In this document: in pieces, positions 1 to 11,200 of the stretch | Numbering within the stretch: the stretch's first letter is position 1 | How the letters are laid out: the number at the start of each line of letters is the position of its first letter | NCBI RefSeq assembly: GCF_008831285.2 | Contig: NC_045141.1 | Coordinates: 21,448,848-21,512,847, forward strand | DNA: 64,000 nucleotides | From: Nymphaea colorata | Lineage: Eukaryota; Streptophyta; Magnoliopsida; Nymphaeales; Nymphaeaceae | Direction: 5' to 3' | The notes under the pieces: model-generated | Databases searched by the model: none | Seen by the model: only the letters and a program-made list of their open reading frames with translations | Told to the model about the DNA's origin: nothing | Translations under genes and position numbers: made by a program

Positions 1-300
1 GAATTTCCTAAATTGCAGTTGAACGAAGTAAAAAATTCCAACAAGAAGCAGTCTTGAGCTCCATTTCTAATCAATGGAAAGAAAACAAGAATGTAGAACA
101 ATGAAAAGCTAATACGACTAAAATGCTTAGAAGAGACCAACTCCCACATCGTAGTGGAGTACATTCAACTTAAAGCATCCACGGCAATATATGTTCTAAC
201 AGAAGCCCATAAAAATGATCAAACACTGAAAATGGTAAGAGAAATGAATTTGGAAAAAAAGGAAACCCGCAAGAGCAAAGAGAGTAGCAAGCATACGTAC
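1..300 (-). other. Intron of the CPN10-like gene
   Basis: The minus strand after exon 3 (ends at 301) starts with a GTACGT donor. No reading frame in this stretch resembles the expected next Cpn10 segment (KSSGG-type loop), so it is read as intron up to the window edge. Confidence 0.6.
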
Positions 301-385
301 TTCAGGCAACTGCTCCAGGCGAACTAGAACCCTATCCGCTTGAGGTACAACCTGCACATTTGAACACCACAAAATTTCAACACGC

Positions 386-446
<61 letters not shown>

Positions 447-700
447 TTGCGGGGTCCCATTTCGTGGCAATTGCGTTTATTCTGGGGAAAGTCTGGCTTC
501 TTCTTGAAAACGTGAGAATCCCACCTATCAGAAATCCGAAAAGAATGTTAGAAATTGAAGAACAGAACAGAGAGAGAGAGAGAAAGAGAGAGAGAGGGAG
601 AACCGTTCAGGTTTTTGTGGGACACTGGATTTGGTGAGACAAACGTGGTTCTGGGTGCAGAAGGGGACGATGTAGCCAGGAACCCTGCAGCTGCCGCCAT
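301..700 (-). CDS. CPN10: Chloroplast 10 kDa co-chaperonin (CPN10-like), 5' part, truncated by window edge
   Basis: This is the N-terminal part of a chloroplast GroES-type co-chaperonin, which caps Cpn60 during protein folding in the stroma. Three exons can be read on the minus strand: 700-604, 524-445 and 351-301, with GT-AG introns of 79 and 93 nt and continuous phase. Residues 1 to about 45 are Ser/Thr/Pro/Arg-rich and look like a transit peptide. Residues about 49-76 read NAIATKWDPAK followed by VVPQADRVLVRLEQLPE, the conserved start of the Cpn10 domain in plant plastid CPN10. The rest (mobile loop and roof) must lie beyond position 1, because 1-300 reads as intron. The single-domain CPN10 type fits better than the double-domain CPN20, but only the first 76 residues are visible, so this is not proven. 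The start is the ATG at 700, the first before the transit-like stretch. Intron 2 is mostly a 54-nt AG repeat. Confidence 0.85.
389..442. repeat. (AG)27 microsatellite inside CPN10-like intron 2
   Basis: This is an uninterrupted AG dinucleotide run. It forms most of the 93-nt intron between exons 2 and 3, and on the coding strand it is CT-rich directly after the GT donor. Repeat-length changes would alter intron length without touching coding sequence. Confidence 0.95.
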
Positions 701-2635
701 TTCCTCCCTCTGCAACTCTTTTTTTTCGAATATCCTCTTGCCCAAAACAGCCCTGCTAATTGGCAGAGAAAGGGGAGAGTGAGAGCGGAGCCGTGGCGGC
801 CGGGAACAGGAATATAGAGAAAGAAGGCGGGGGCCAAGCAGGGTTTTATTATCCATTCCTGCTCTCACGGACCTTCTAGTTGTTTCTATGTGGATCAGGG
901 TTCGGTTCCATATCCAATAATGAGCCTTCGACCCTCTCATCGCCTGTCGCACACTCCCATGGCATCAACGTTGCGACACATTTCCGACCTCTTTGATATT
1001 TCGATATTAAAAAAAAAAATCTGTAACACGCTCCTCAAGCACTTCATAGTTCCAAATTTATGCCATGGCTGTAAGTATTTGGCTCATACTTTGTGGCAGC
1101 TTGACATGTAACCAAGTCAAAGTTCATACAAGCTCTTGGGAAATTAGTCAGGTTCTTGAAGAGCTCCAAGCGAACAAAGCGGCTTAGAAACTAATATAGC
1201 AATACATTCAGATTAATGGGATCCGAAGGCAAAAACTGAGCATTACCTGAAGAACATTCAGCGATCATATGCTCACTTCTCTAGCGGTTCCTTTTAGTCG
1301 TTAGTATTTATGATCTTTTCGTTGACAAATAATACACAGGGAACAGACTCTGCAGAATATGATCTATCCCACCTATAACGCATACAATGGAGATGCTAAT
1401 GAACATCAAGGGGTTATCTGCAACTAATTGCTTCAGGTGCTCCTCATGGGCTGCTTCTTCCCTCCAGCTATTTCTCAAGCAGGGGCAGCCAGCTGCAGCT
1501 CCCGTCACGCCATCGCCTTGAGTGCCTGTTCAGTAGTTCATATCTCCTATAACGTCAGGACCACGAGGCTCTTGCAGAAGAACAGACCTCTAGAGCAGAT
1601 TGAGAGCAAATGAGCTCCTTAACTTGAATATTATTCAACGCACTAAAAGCAACCTGTCACTTTAGCCTGCTTCTTGGCTTTTTTCCTGCATCACACACGC
1701 TCCCTTGTAGAAGATTGTCTGAGGTTCGAGTTTCTCTTAAGGGTCAATTACAGTAACAAGTGCCTTCACATTATGGAGCTTATTCCAAATAAGCACGTTC
1801 AGATACTCTATGAACCGCTCTCATGACTGACCAGCCGAGAAAGGGCAGATCAGGTTACATGGCGGGCGGGGGAAGTTTTCATCCCCAAATACACGGAACA
1901 CAAGCTAACTCTTGCTGTCAAGCGCAGATGTGACACCCACTCACGGTTTGCAATTCAGGCTCACCCACAGTATATATTAATCCGAGCCTTTCCTTGAAAA
2001 CAAACTCTCACCTCCCCCCAAGCGTTAGTTCAACAGATACCCAGGATGATGAGATAAGAAGGTTTGCAGGAGACAGGACGCGAAACACCCCATGAAATCT
2101 AAGCACCGGAATTCTTTTCAACAATGTTACTTTTTACATCTTTTAAGTAATAATCCAGTAAATCCAACAACTTGAAGCATAGATTCCTTCAATATATTAA
2201 TATTTTTAACAAGTCATTGCTACAAGCTGAATTGAATTGGATTAAAATAGCCAGATTTTGCCGAATCACACCCTGTACAAGTTAATTATGAATACTCTGG
2301 GGTCTGTATACATGGACGCATTATGCATTTTGAGATCCATCAGAATTTTTAATGATCTACTGTTTCATATCCGGTTCAAATTTGCTCTGCTTGACTTTTT
2401 ATTTGCTTTTGCAAGATGTGGAACGACAACGCCAGATGATCTAAAACAAGTCATAGCAGGCTTAAGATCGGATCTAAAAGCATCTAAACACTGAAGTGAC
2501 CGAACCAAACAGAAAATTGCAGCACCCATTCTTCTGAAACTTGAAAGATAACATACTACTCAAAACTAACAGTACTTCCACCCTCAACAAATGAAAAGGT
2601 GGGTTCCTCTTATTTAGTCTCTCGAGCTTCAAGAT
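701..2635. other. Intergenic: CPN10-like upstream region and FSD1-like downstream region
   Basis: No coding region is supported here. The right-most 150-200 bp is probably the FSD1-like 3' UTR and the left-most 100-200 bp the CPN10-like 5' UTR and promoter. Small open frames at 890-1111, 1428-1613 and 2258-2494 have no recognisable domain or splice support. Confidence 0.5.
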
Positions 2636-5600
2636 TCACAGCTTTCCTTTTGCCTTCTCCGCTGCTTTCGCCTCTGCAACTTCCAGTCGAGCACTCACTG
2701 CATCCCATGAAATAAGCTTCTCCAGGAAGACCGATACATAGTCGGGCCGTCGGTTCTGCATTCATAAACACATGACGTTCATGGAAATGCTGCTTCATTA
2801 ATTATCGAATCTATAGACAAGAACGAAGTAGAATCAAGTATTGCAATTTGAGGCCAACCTGGTAATCGAGGTAGTAGGCATGCTGCAATGGTGAATCAAA
2901 TTGAAATATCAGTAGCCAAAAATGGGAAAAGTTTAACAATAAACATTCACCAAAACAACTGCATATTAAAGGGCTACTAGATTCAACAAGCAAAATGTAC
3001 TTTAGAGAACGAGGATGACACAAGAAGTTACCTCCCAGACATCAACAGTCAGCAACGTCTACAAGAAGTTGAAAAGTTTGTCAGAATACAATAGTGGAGG
3101 AGGAACAGACTGAAAATCAAGACTGAACTCTATGCTTGTGAACTCAAAGCCTAAAGGCTAAAGCATCTAACGTAATAAAAAGCAAGGAAAGAGGACATTC
3201 AGTTTGTGTTAACGTCAATACTTTGGTACGGCCTCTAACATGACTTGGTCCATATTTTAAGAAATCACACTTTCCATTGATCAGCAGACATGATTACTCC
3301 CAAGAATTTTGATTCCCAGGGCAGGGAGTTTTACATAATTTACAAGGAACTGATTTCCATTACAGAAAATTTCTTCAAACGATTAATTACACTCTTCTGA
3401 GGGAGGATTCCATTGAAAATCTTCTGAATCTGGTTTCTGTTTTGCACTCGGATATTATCATATGCATCTTAAATGAACAGACAACAGAAAGGTCCGTACC
3501 GAGTAGTCCCACACTAAGGGGTTCACAGCATTTGGTGTCTTCATAATTGAAAGCTTGTAATCCTTTTCCAAAGGCACAGGATCCGCTCCTTTCACCTCAC
3601 CGGCATCAGCCTTATCTGAAAATCATCTAAAACATACTTTGTCAAGTCACTGTTGAATCTGTAAAAGGATGATGCACTCAATAATCCGTGACGAAGGAAG
3701 GATCCTTACATATAAGCCATGCCCAACCAGAACCAAACTGGCTAATTGCAGCAGTTCTGAATTCCTTCTCAAACGCATCATAAGATCCAAAATCTCTTTC
3801 AATAAGTTTTAAAAGATGGCCTTCAGGCCGCCCTCCTCCTCCTGGCTTCATAGAATCCCAGAAGAAATCATGGTTCCATACCTGCAAAAGGCAAAAAATC
3901 CTTAAATGTTCAGAATTGGTCTTCCGTATCCATGTCTTGGAACAACCCTGGCTGTCTAATTCCATCGAGGGAATCTAATCAGAAGGCTTCTCAGTGACAA
4001 AATAAACATCACATATTTTGTGCTCAAACAAAATAACCATTCGATGCGCTGTGGGGTTCAGAAGACGCATGATACAACACAGGAAATACCAGAGCGATCT
4101 AGACAAAAGAAAATTCTTTGCAAAGGAATTGCCCAACAGTGGAATTATACATCAAGATCAATTCAAGTTGCCTATTTCAACCAAGTTCGAGCATTTAACC
4201 CCTTCTTTTCCACGAACAAAGAGACCACTCTTACTGTAAAACTCCCAACTTCTAGCAACTACAGAGATTTAACTTAAGAAGCGAATTTCACGCATTTGCC
4301 AAAAGGAATATGACAAGACAGAGTGAAAGCACCTGGGCAGCATTATTGAACGGAGGATGAAGATCTCCGTTATTGTATGTTTTCACAATAACATTTTCTA
4401 GTGACAATCCACCCAGTTCAGTACCCAAAACTTGCTTGTTTAGATTGTCCACATAAGCTCTGTGATGCTTTCCCCAGTGGAACTCCAGTGTATTGAGGCT
4501 CATGTAAGGCGCCAACGCGTCCTGTATCAAACACCAGGCAGCAGAGTATCCTTAAAAGAAATCATCCAAAAAAGAAGGAGAAAAAAGGGGGAAGTCGAGA
4601 CATACCAATGGATATGGAGGTGGCCTTAACTCAAACTTACCCTGTAAAATAAGACCAAATAGCGTCAAGCAAATGAACCTGAAATAAACTGAAGGTTTCC
4701 CATTTTTCTGAAATGAACCTTGCCTTCGAGGCTGTTGACAGAGACATCTCTACCTCGTTGGAATTTTCAACAATTTATTGACGACTATCGGATGCTGATA
4801 TGATTAGAGATTTAGAGTTCCCTCAAACTAACCATGATAGATAATTACATAACCGTACTTATACCTCTGAGGCTCTGAGGGACCTTGTTGCAAAGAAAGA
4901 CAATTGATGGTGCGTAAAATCAAACCAGGCCGGGAGGGAAGAACATTTATTTTGGATATATATATACATATATATAAAATTAGATCTGATGAGTAATCAC
5001 TGGGTTTTCCCTTGCTTTGATTACGTCCATAACCATATCGCTGACTCTAACAGGCGTACAGAGCGGTCAGACCTCCAACTTTACTCACCCCAGAACCCAT
5101 TTCAGGGATTGGCAAGATGCAGGTGTTATGGCGTATTAACCTATTGCTGTTTTAATAATCTTCAATACCTTTCAATCACTTTTCACGAAAACAATTTTTA
5201 ATGTTTAAACATCACCATTCTTCACGAAAACCACTTCTCTCTACTCTTGTTCTTGGTTCATGTTTTTTACTTTATTGTTCAAGAGAAGGATGTTCTAGCT
5301 CAAGTACTCAAACGGATCAAGTCCTCCACTTTTATGCTAACAGGAACACATCTATATACAGAATTTCTTGTACTGAAGGTTCATAAAGTCCCGGAGATCG
5401 AGTCAGGCAGATGGATCACTTGTTGAAGAGAGAGAGTGAGTGAGAGCACTGGCAAGAAAGATCATACATGGTGGAGACACCACTCTAATTGCCTAAGAAA
5501 ATCAACTTTTCTGGATAAGCTTGTGCATCCAGATATTTTTGGATATGCACCCAAAAGAAAGAAAAATCCCCAACTGTCATCCAAGATTTTAACGAAACAA

Positions 5601-5670
5601 AAAAGGAAAAGAAAAAAGGGAAAGTCGGTGGCCGAACCTGTTCTTTGGCTGCATCACCTGAGGACGCCAT
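2636..5670 (-). CDS. FSD1: Iron superoxide dismutase, FSD1-like
   Basis: The enzyme converts superoxide to hydrogen peroxide and oxygen with an iron centre. Eight exons join in phase on the minus strand: 5670-5638, 4641-4606, 4521-4333, 3881-3710, 3615-3500, 3058-3032, 2882-2859 and 2755-2636, giving 238 residues. Metal ligands are visible as H38 (in FHWGKHH), H90 (VWNHDFFW), D188 and H192 (VDVWEHAYY). Q86 just before VWNH is the second-sphere Gln typical of Fe- rather than Mn-SOD. The C-terminal fold is complete through NRRPDY and [10 protein letters not shown]. The N-terminus ([11 protein letters not shown]) is short, without an obvious cleavable transit peptide, as in Arabidopsis FSD1, and the protein lacks the acidic tail of the neighbouring paralogue. 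Upstream in-frame codons at 5691 are not ATG, so 5670 is the start. A GTAC cluster lies about 90 bp upstream. FSD1 versus another Fe-SOD clade is inference from N-terminus, tail and promoter. Confidence 0.92.
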
Positions 5671-5755
5671 GGATCTCACAGCTTCACTCACTCCCTCGCT
5701 CTCTCCGCACTTCCTAGCGATGGGCCGCTTGGGGTTTTGAGCTGTGTAGTAACGT

Positions 5756-5782
5756 GTACTGCCGCTTGTAAGTACCTTGTAC
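5756..5782. promoter_or_regulatory. Cluster of three GTAC copper-response cores upstream of FSD1-like gene
   Basis: GTAC occurs at 5756-5759, 5772-5775 and 5779-5782, that is 86-112 bp upstream of the FSD1-like ATG at 5670. GTAC is the core bound by the copper regulator SPL7/CRR1, which controls Arabidopsis FSD1. The spacing and position are seen directly; the function is inferred. The motif is palindromic, so it has no strand. Confidence 0.5.
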
Positions 5783-8243
5783 TACCACCACCGAAGACTG
5801 ACGCATGTGGTAGGTGGAAAATCAGATGGAATTCACGCCGCTAGAATGGTCGTTTGGTCCAGACCGTCTGAAAGCGTTGCAGGACTAAGACACCTTTAAA
5901 GTTCTTAGCAATAGCAGATGAGTCGGATCGCCTGGGCCTGCAGGAGGTCCCGGACTGAGTTGGGTAAAGGCCGGGCATGTCAAGAGGGTGCCCGAATAAG
6001 AACGAGATCAGGTCCGGACCGAACAGCAATCGGACCTCTATCACGAGCGGTCTGTCCCCTGTTTCCTCGGGTAAAGAACTCAGTGACTGCACGCAGGAAT
6101 TGGCATGAGGGGCCGGAGGAGCCAAGATAAGAGAGCTAGACGACCATCACTCAGCCATTAATGCTGCTGCTGCTACACGTTTTTGTTTTAATGGCGTATC
6201 GTCACGGTGGCAACTAGCCAGAAAGGATGCCAGGAGCAAAACTCGATCTTACTGCCAAGTGGGGATCATGTAAGGCAGAAAGTAAAATGGGTAGGTCGGG
6301 TTTAATTTAATCTGTCAAATTTGGTTCTTTTTTTTGTCTACCATTTGATTAGGCCGTTTTGGATCTGAATCGTTTGCATTGAATCCTGAACAAACATCAG
6401 TAATTCATTTGGTAGAAGGAGGTCGGTTGGTAGCTCACATGAAAGAGCTAGCAGCTGTGAATGACATCAAATTCAACCTTGTTATGTTTAAAATGGACGA
6501 GCAACTCAGCTGTTGGGTTTGTTCGGGGTTCATCTTCCATCAACTCGGAAACGAGCCCATCACACACCCCCAGCTTTCACATAAGGCTGTCGTCCACATA
6601 ATTCCACAGGATATTGTAACATACTACTGCTACACGACATGTTTGGTGAAAAGACAACATAATGTAAAACTGAACTTCAATAAGCCTGTTCATGTTTTGC
6701 CGAATGACTCACAAAAAATGTTTTTCGGTTGTCTCATCACGACCTACCAGCCGCTACCACTCTTGGTCTATTTCTCCTCTAGTAAAAAGAGAATAACCCC
6801 CGACCATTAATGGAGTAATATCAAAGGTCAGATCGTAGTTTGTACTCAAAATCCTGATCACATGTTGAATCTAGAGATATTCAAATCTTATTCAAATTGA
6901 TCCAAATCTGAGTTTCATCCGTTTGTCTCTATTTAAAGGAATGCGGGACTCATTTTGTGAGTTTAGGTGGTGATGTGAGAATCTAAATTGTTTCTCTTTA
7001 ACGTTTCATGCTTATGTAAGTTGGTTTTCAATCATTTTTATCTTCTTTAGAGTGATTTATTAGTTTGTCTAGCTTAATAGTTTTGCATTACTGCATCAAG
7101 TGACACCAGAATTAGGCTCAAAGATCCGTTATTCGTGATGGCAGGTTTAAAGGAGGATGAAACACTTGCCCACGATTTTTTAGACGTGCGTTTCCAAAAT
7201 TTTGTACAGAAGATGGATGAAAACAATCAAAGGCTTAACACAGTTGAATGAACATGGACAACAACTAGATGATTATTGGTGCACAATGAACAAGTTCCAA
7301 GCCTTGCACATGTGTGAGATGGAAGAGTTTACTATGTGGCTAGAGGACTGCAGCCATCACCGTGGGATGGAGGCAAGCTTGGGCGATTAGATTACCCACT
7401 TAGACCCATAAAAAAAAATTTATTTTTATGTTGACCTTTCAAGACAATCTTATTCATTTACACGTGAATATCCGTTAAACATTTAAAATTTATTATTAGT
7501 GCCCTTCAACTAAAAATTTCTGGCTCCACCCATACCACCATCAAAGCACTATCCATTTGAAATGTGCAAAATGAGGATCGGTTGGGAAAGATATTAAATC
7601 CTTTCTTTTAACTATTTATTTTATTTCATGTTGTGTTATCATAATTTTCAGTTATTTCTTTTCAGCCTTTATTTTCCTGCATTTGCTTTTGTTTAACACT
7701 AGCTTTAGCTGACTGCAGGGTTTAGGACATAAAAATCTATCTGCCGCATTAGATCTTGTTTCAAATTACCCTTTTTTCAATTACTTTGATATAAGACCAA
7801 CCAATTTACATAAATTTTTACTTGAATGGATTCAGCCAAGATTGACGAAGTTAGATTCATAATCTAGGTTTCCGCTCATATTGGAGTTGCTCAAATGAAC
7901 TGTTGTCACTGTTTGGTTCTTTTGACTCGTTTCGGGTTCCAGAAGACATTGTAATGGTGACATCAAGTGTGGAGACCACTGCCAGATGACGTATTAAGGT
8001 GAGTGTCTATGCATTTCCATCCAATGTTTCGGTGACAACTGCGGCGCTACTTTATTAGGTTTGAGTAAATTATTTTTAATACCAAAAGATTTTTTTTTTT
8101 TTTTTGGAAAAGAGAAAAATCCGTCTTGTATTCTAAGGGTTTCTGAATGACTAGGATGCCCTTTGATGCCAGCGACTTTGTAGCGGTGTTCCTGTTCCCC
8201 CTTGGCGCTAGATTCAGTTGGAACGTGGATAGAGCACTTCAGA
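5783..8243. other. Intergenic region between divergent Fe-SOD genes
   Basis: About 2.5 kb separate the two SOD start codons. It includes the promoters of both. An open frame of 143 codons at 6379-6810 and another at 7202-7390 have no recognised domain. The stretch around 7080-7330 has a faint retrotransposon gag-like look, too weak to call. A T-rich run lies near 8090-8106. Confidence 0.5.
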
Positions 8244-11200
8244 ATGGAGTGTGCGACACCATCAGCTCTCCCTTCTCAAGCACTTCCTCTGTTTTGTTCA
8301 GGTGTATGGAGTCCCCCGTTTCACTTTTGTCACTTGGTTTGACTTACAAAGGAGGAATGCTCACTACCACTGTATTTGTTTTGTTGCCAAAGGTCTGAGA
8401 AGGTCGCCATTAGCTCATCAACTGAAATGGGGAGCACCAAAGGTCCATCTTTTGGCTTTACCTTCTCTTTTGTGGGGGTGATTCTGGTATTCTATGTTAG
8501 TTCCTCGTACTCTCGCACCGTCCTTTCTGAGATCTTGCACCCATGGTATTGTGTACACATAAGTGAACTATATGATGTTTCTTTGTTTATATGAGAGACG
8601 AGAATTCGATGGGTTCATGGTTTTTCTTTCTTCCGCTTCCTTTTCATTGGAAGTTAACAATTTGATTGATATATTTTCATGGTTTTGTTCTGTGTATTTT
8701 GGAGATGGCAAGGTTTTTATATGTTGCTCTGCCTGTTTCGGATACAGCGAGGTTTCTATGAGTTGCCTACCTAATGTTCCACCAATGTAGTTGCACATTT
8801 TCTGTTTGGTTGACATTTATACGAAAATTGTTGCTTTTCTTTGTTCTTATTGCATGTCAACGTGTCTCGTGCTACATGTGGTTTACTTGTTTGTTATTAG
8901 GCGTGAGAGAACCGCGCTCCTGTGATACTCCCATGCAGAGTATGATGGCATTCATACACGTGCGTGACCGAAGCATGACCTTGGGTACTACTGATATACT
9001 CATATTTTCAAGAAATATGCAGCCATTATCTGCATCACATAAGAAATTTGATAAATGGAACCTATCTCATGCAGTTGCTAGATGAGGAGTCATCTCGTCC
9101 GGCGATATGGCTATGCGAGGAATTATTTTTTGCTTTTTCACTTGCCTGGTTTCTTATTCTTTAAATGATTAATTGGTTTCAGAAGAATTATTCAAGGAAG
9201 AGGCATGCTTTTGTTCATGCTCAGCTCGACTTGAAGCCACCTCCATATTCACTGGTATGCCCATTGCATTGGCTTCGATATTTCTTTTTTTGGGCAAGAA
9301 GTAAGGAGTACTACTTCTTTAGAATTAATTTTATGTATTTATTTTTGTTTAATAGGATGCCTTGGAGCCACATATGAGCCGTCAAACATTAGAGTATCAC
9401 TGGGGAAAGCATCATAGAGCATATGTGGACAATCTAAACAAGCAGATTGCAGGAACTGAGCTGGACGGAATGTCACTAGAAGAAATCATCGTCACCACAT
9501 ACAACAAGGGGGATCCTCTTCCTCCGTTTAATAATTCTGCACAGGTGCATAGACCCAGTATTTTGTGTCTTTTATAGCTTTTATATATTTTAGATATGAT
9601 AATTTGGTATGACTAGTCGGTTTGATGGATTAAGCTGGTCAAAATTTTGTGATGTGATGGGAGGATTACTACTTGTTGGGTGTTTGTTTATTTAGTCTAG
9701 TAACCACTTCAGTGTAATTATCATGGCGCACATTTATAATTGTTATGACACTTGTGGAATGGCCCCTAATGTAGATTGAAAATCCATCAACTAATTATAG
9801 TGCTTCATGTTAATGCATGACCAAGTCTGTGATGGCTGGTGAGCATTGTGTATGTGAAGATTGCTTCCTTTCTTCCTCTCTCCATTTCGAACAGAGGCTG
9901 GTTCTGCCTAAGTACATTGTTAAGATGCTCTAGCATGTGCTGTGTCTGCTAGCATCCATTGCCAAGGCAAGTGGTGCAACATATATGAAAGATGCTTCTT
10001 ACATGCTCATGATGGTGAATGTTGATATTCACAGCTGATGGTTAGTGAGCATTTAAGCAATCTGGTTTAGCAGAAGAAGCATTATCTGCTTACCGGAACC
10101 TAGGATGCAGATTACGGGTACAGATGCAGAACAGGTCACAAACATTTGGACAGCATCCAGGGTTTTGCTAAAGTTCGATCCTTATATATAATACATATAT
10201 TTATTCTGCTCTTTTCTTTTGCTGCTTTTAGTCTTAAGCTGTTAAACAATTCTGACTCATAATAAAAGTTAAAATGTTTATGCGGTTAATGGAGATTTTT
10301 GAAGGATAAAAACAATGCTGATAGTAATAAGAATTGAGGTCACAAAGACCAATAGATAAATCTAGCAACATAGCATTGGACATGTCAAAAATATGTTTGA
10401 CTGTTCATCAAGTAGGATGTTACTTTTGGTGCCATGTCCTGCCTACACAAGACACGGTTGGCAAGTGGCAATAAGATATGGATCAAAATGGACTTATACC
10501 GTGTTTCCAAAATGTGATTCTTTAGGTTCTTTTAGGTCTATCCATTTTGTTTACTCGATATCTGCTATTCTAATATATTGCAAAGTTAAGAACCAGGATA
10601 GATCAAGCTCCTGATTGTACAAATTTACTATCATGAGAAAACCAAGGTCTCCAGACGGGAACCTGCTTTTTGCTGAACTCATACTTGTATGACAAAGTTT
10701 TTCCAATGTATGCAGGCATGGAACCACAATTTCTTCTGGGAATCTATGAAGCCTGGAGGAGGAGGAGTTCCTACTGGGATTCTTCTGGAACTGATTGAAA
10801 GAGATTTTGGCTCATTTGATGCATTTGTGCGAGAATTTAAGGCCGCAGCAACTACACAGTTTGGGTCTGGTTGGGCTTGGCTGTCCTGTAAGTACCAGAT
10901 ATTGTTGCCATTCTATGCGTATCTTGTATTATTGTTGACAGAGTTGCAGAGGATTTACTACCTCTAGGATAGCTTAATGCCAGTATTTTCCTTCTTCTTC
11001 CAGATAAGGCAAACAAACTTGCAGTGGGGAATGCAGTGAATCCTCTTCCTACAGAGAAAGATAACAAGCTAGTGATTTCCAAAAGTCCCAATGCAGTGAA
11101 CCCTCTTGTTTGGGATTACTCGGTACTCTGAGCTTATTTTACATCCTTTCTTTGAAGATGTGTAATCTGAGTCGGTACTCTGAGCTTATTTTACATCCTT

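Noticed and set aside
1668-1740. GGTTCGAG word as part of a SINE or tRNA gene
   Set aside because: No acceptable A box at the right distance and no cloverleaf could be drawn.
5485-5691. Longer N-terminus for the FSD1-like protein from 5691
   Set aside because: The codon at 5691 is GTG, not ATG; the ATG at 5670 is the first usable start, and sequence after 5638 is intron.
6379-6810. 143-codon open frame between the two SOD genes
   Set aside because: No recognisable domain, no nearby promoter or splice support, and base use like surrounding intergenic DNA.
7080-7390. Possible retrotransposon gag start (frame near 7139 and 7202)
   Set aside because: Only a vague resemblance; stops interrupt it and no LTR or primer-binding site could be shown.
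8774-9085. Open frame just before the FSD2-like homology, as an alternative first exon
   Set aside because: It ends in a stop before the next exon, its codons do not resemble a transit peptide, and the 8244/8393 exon pair joins in phase and gives the expected length.
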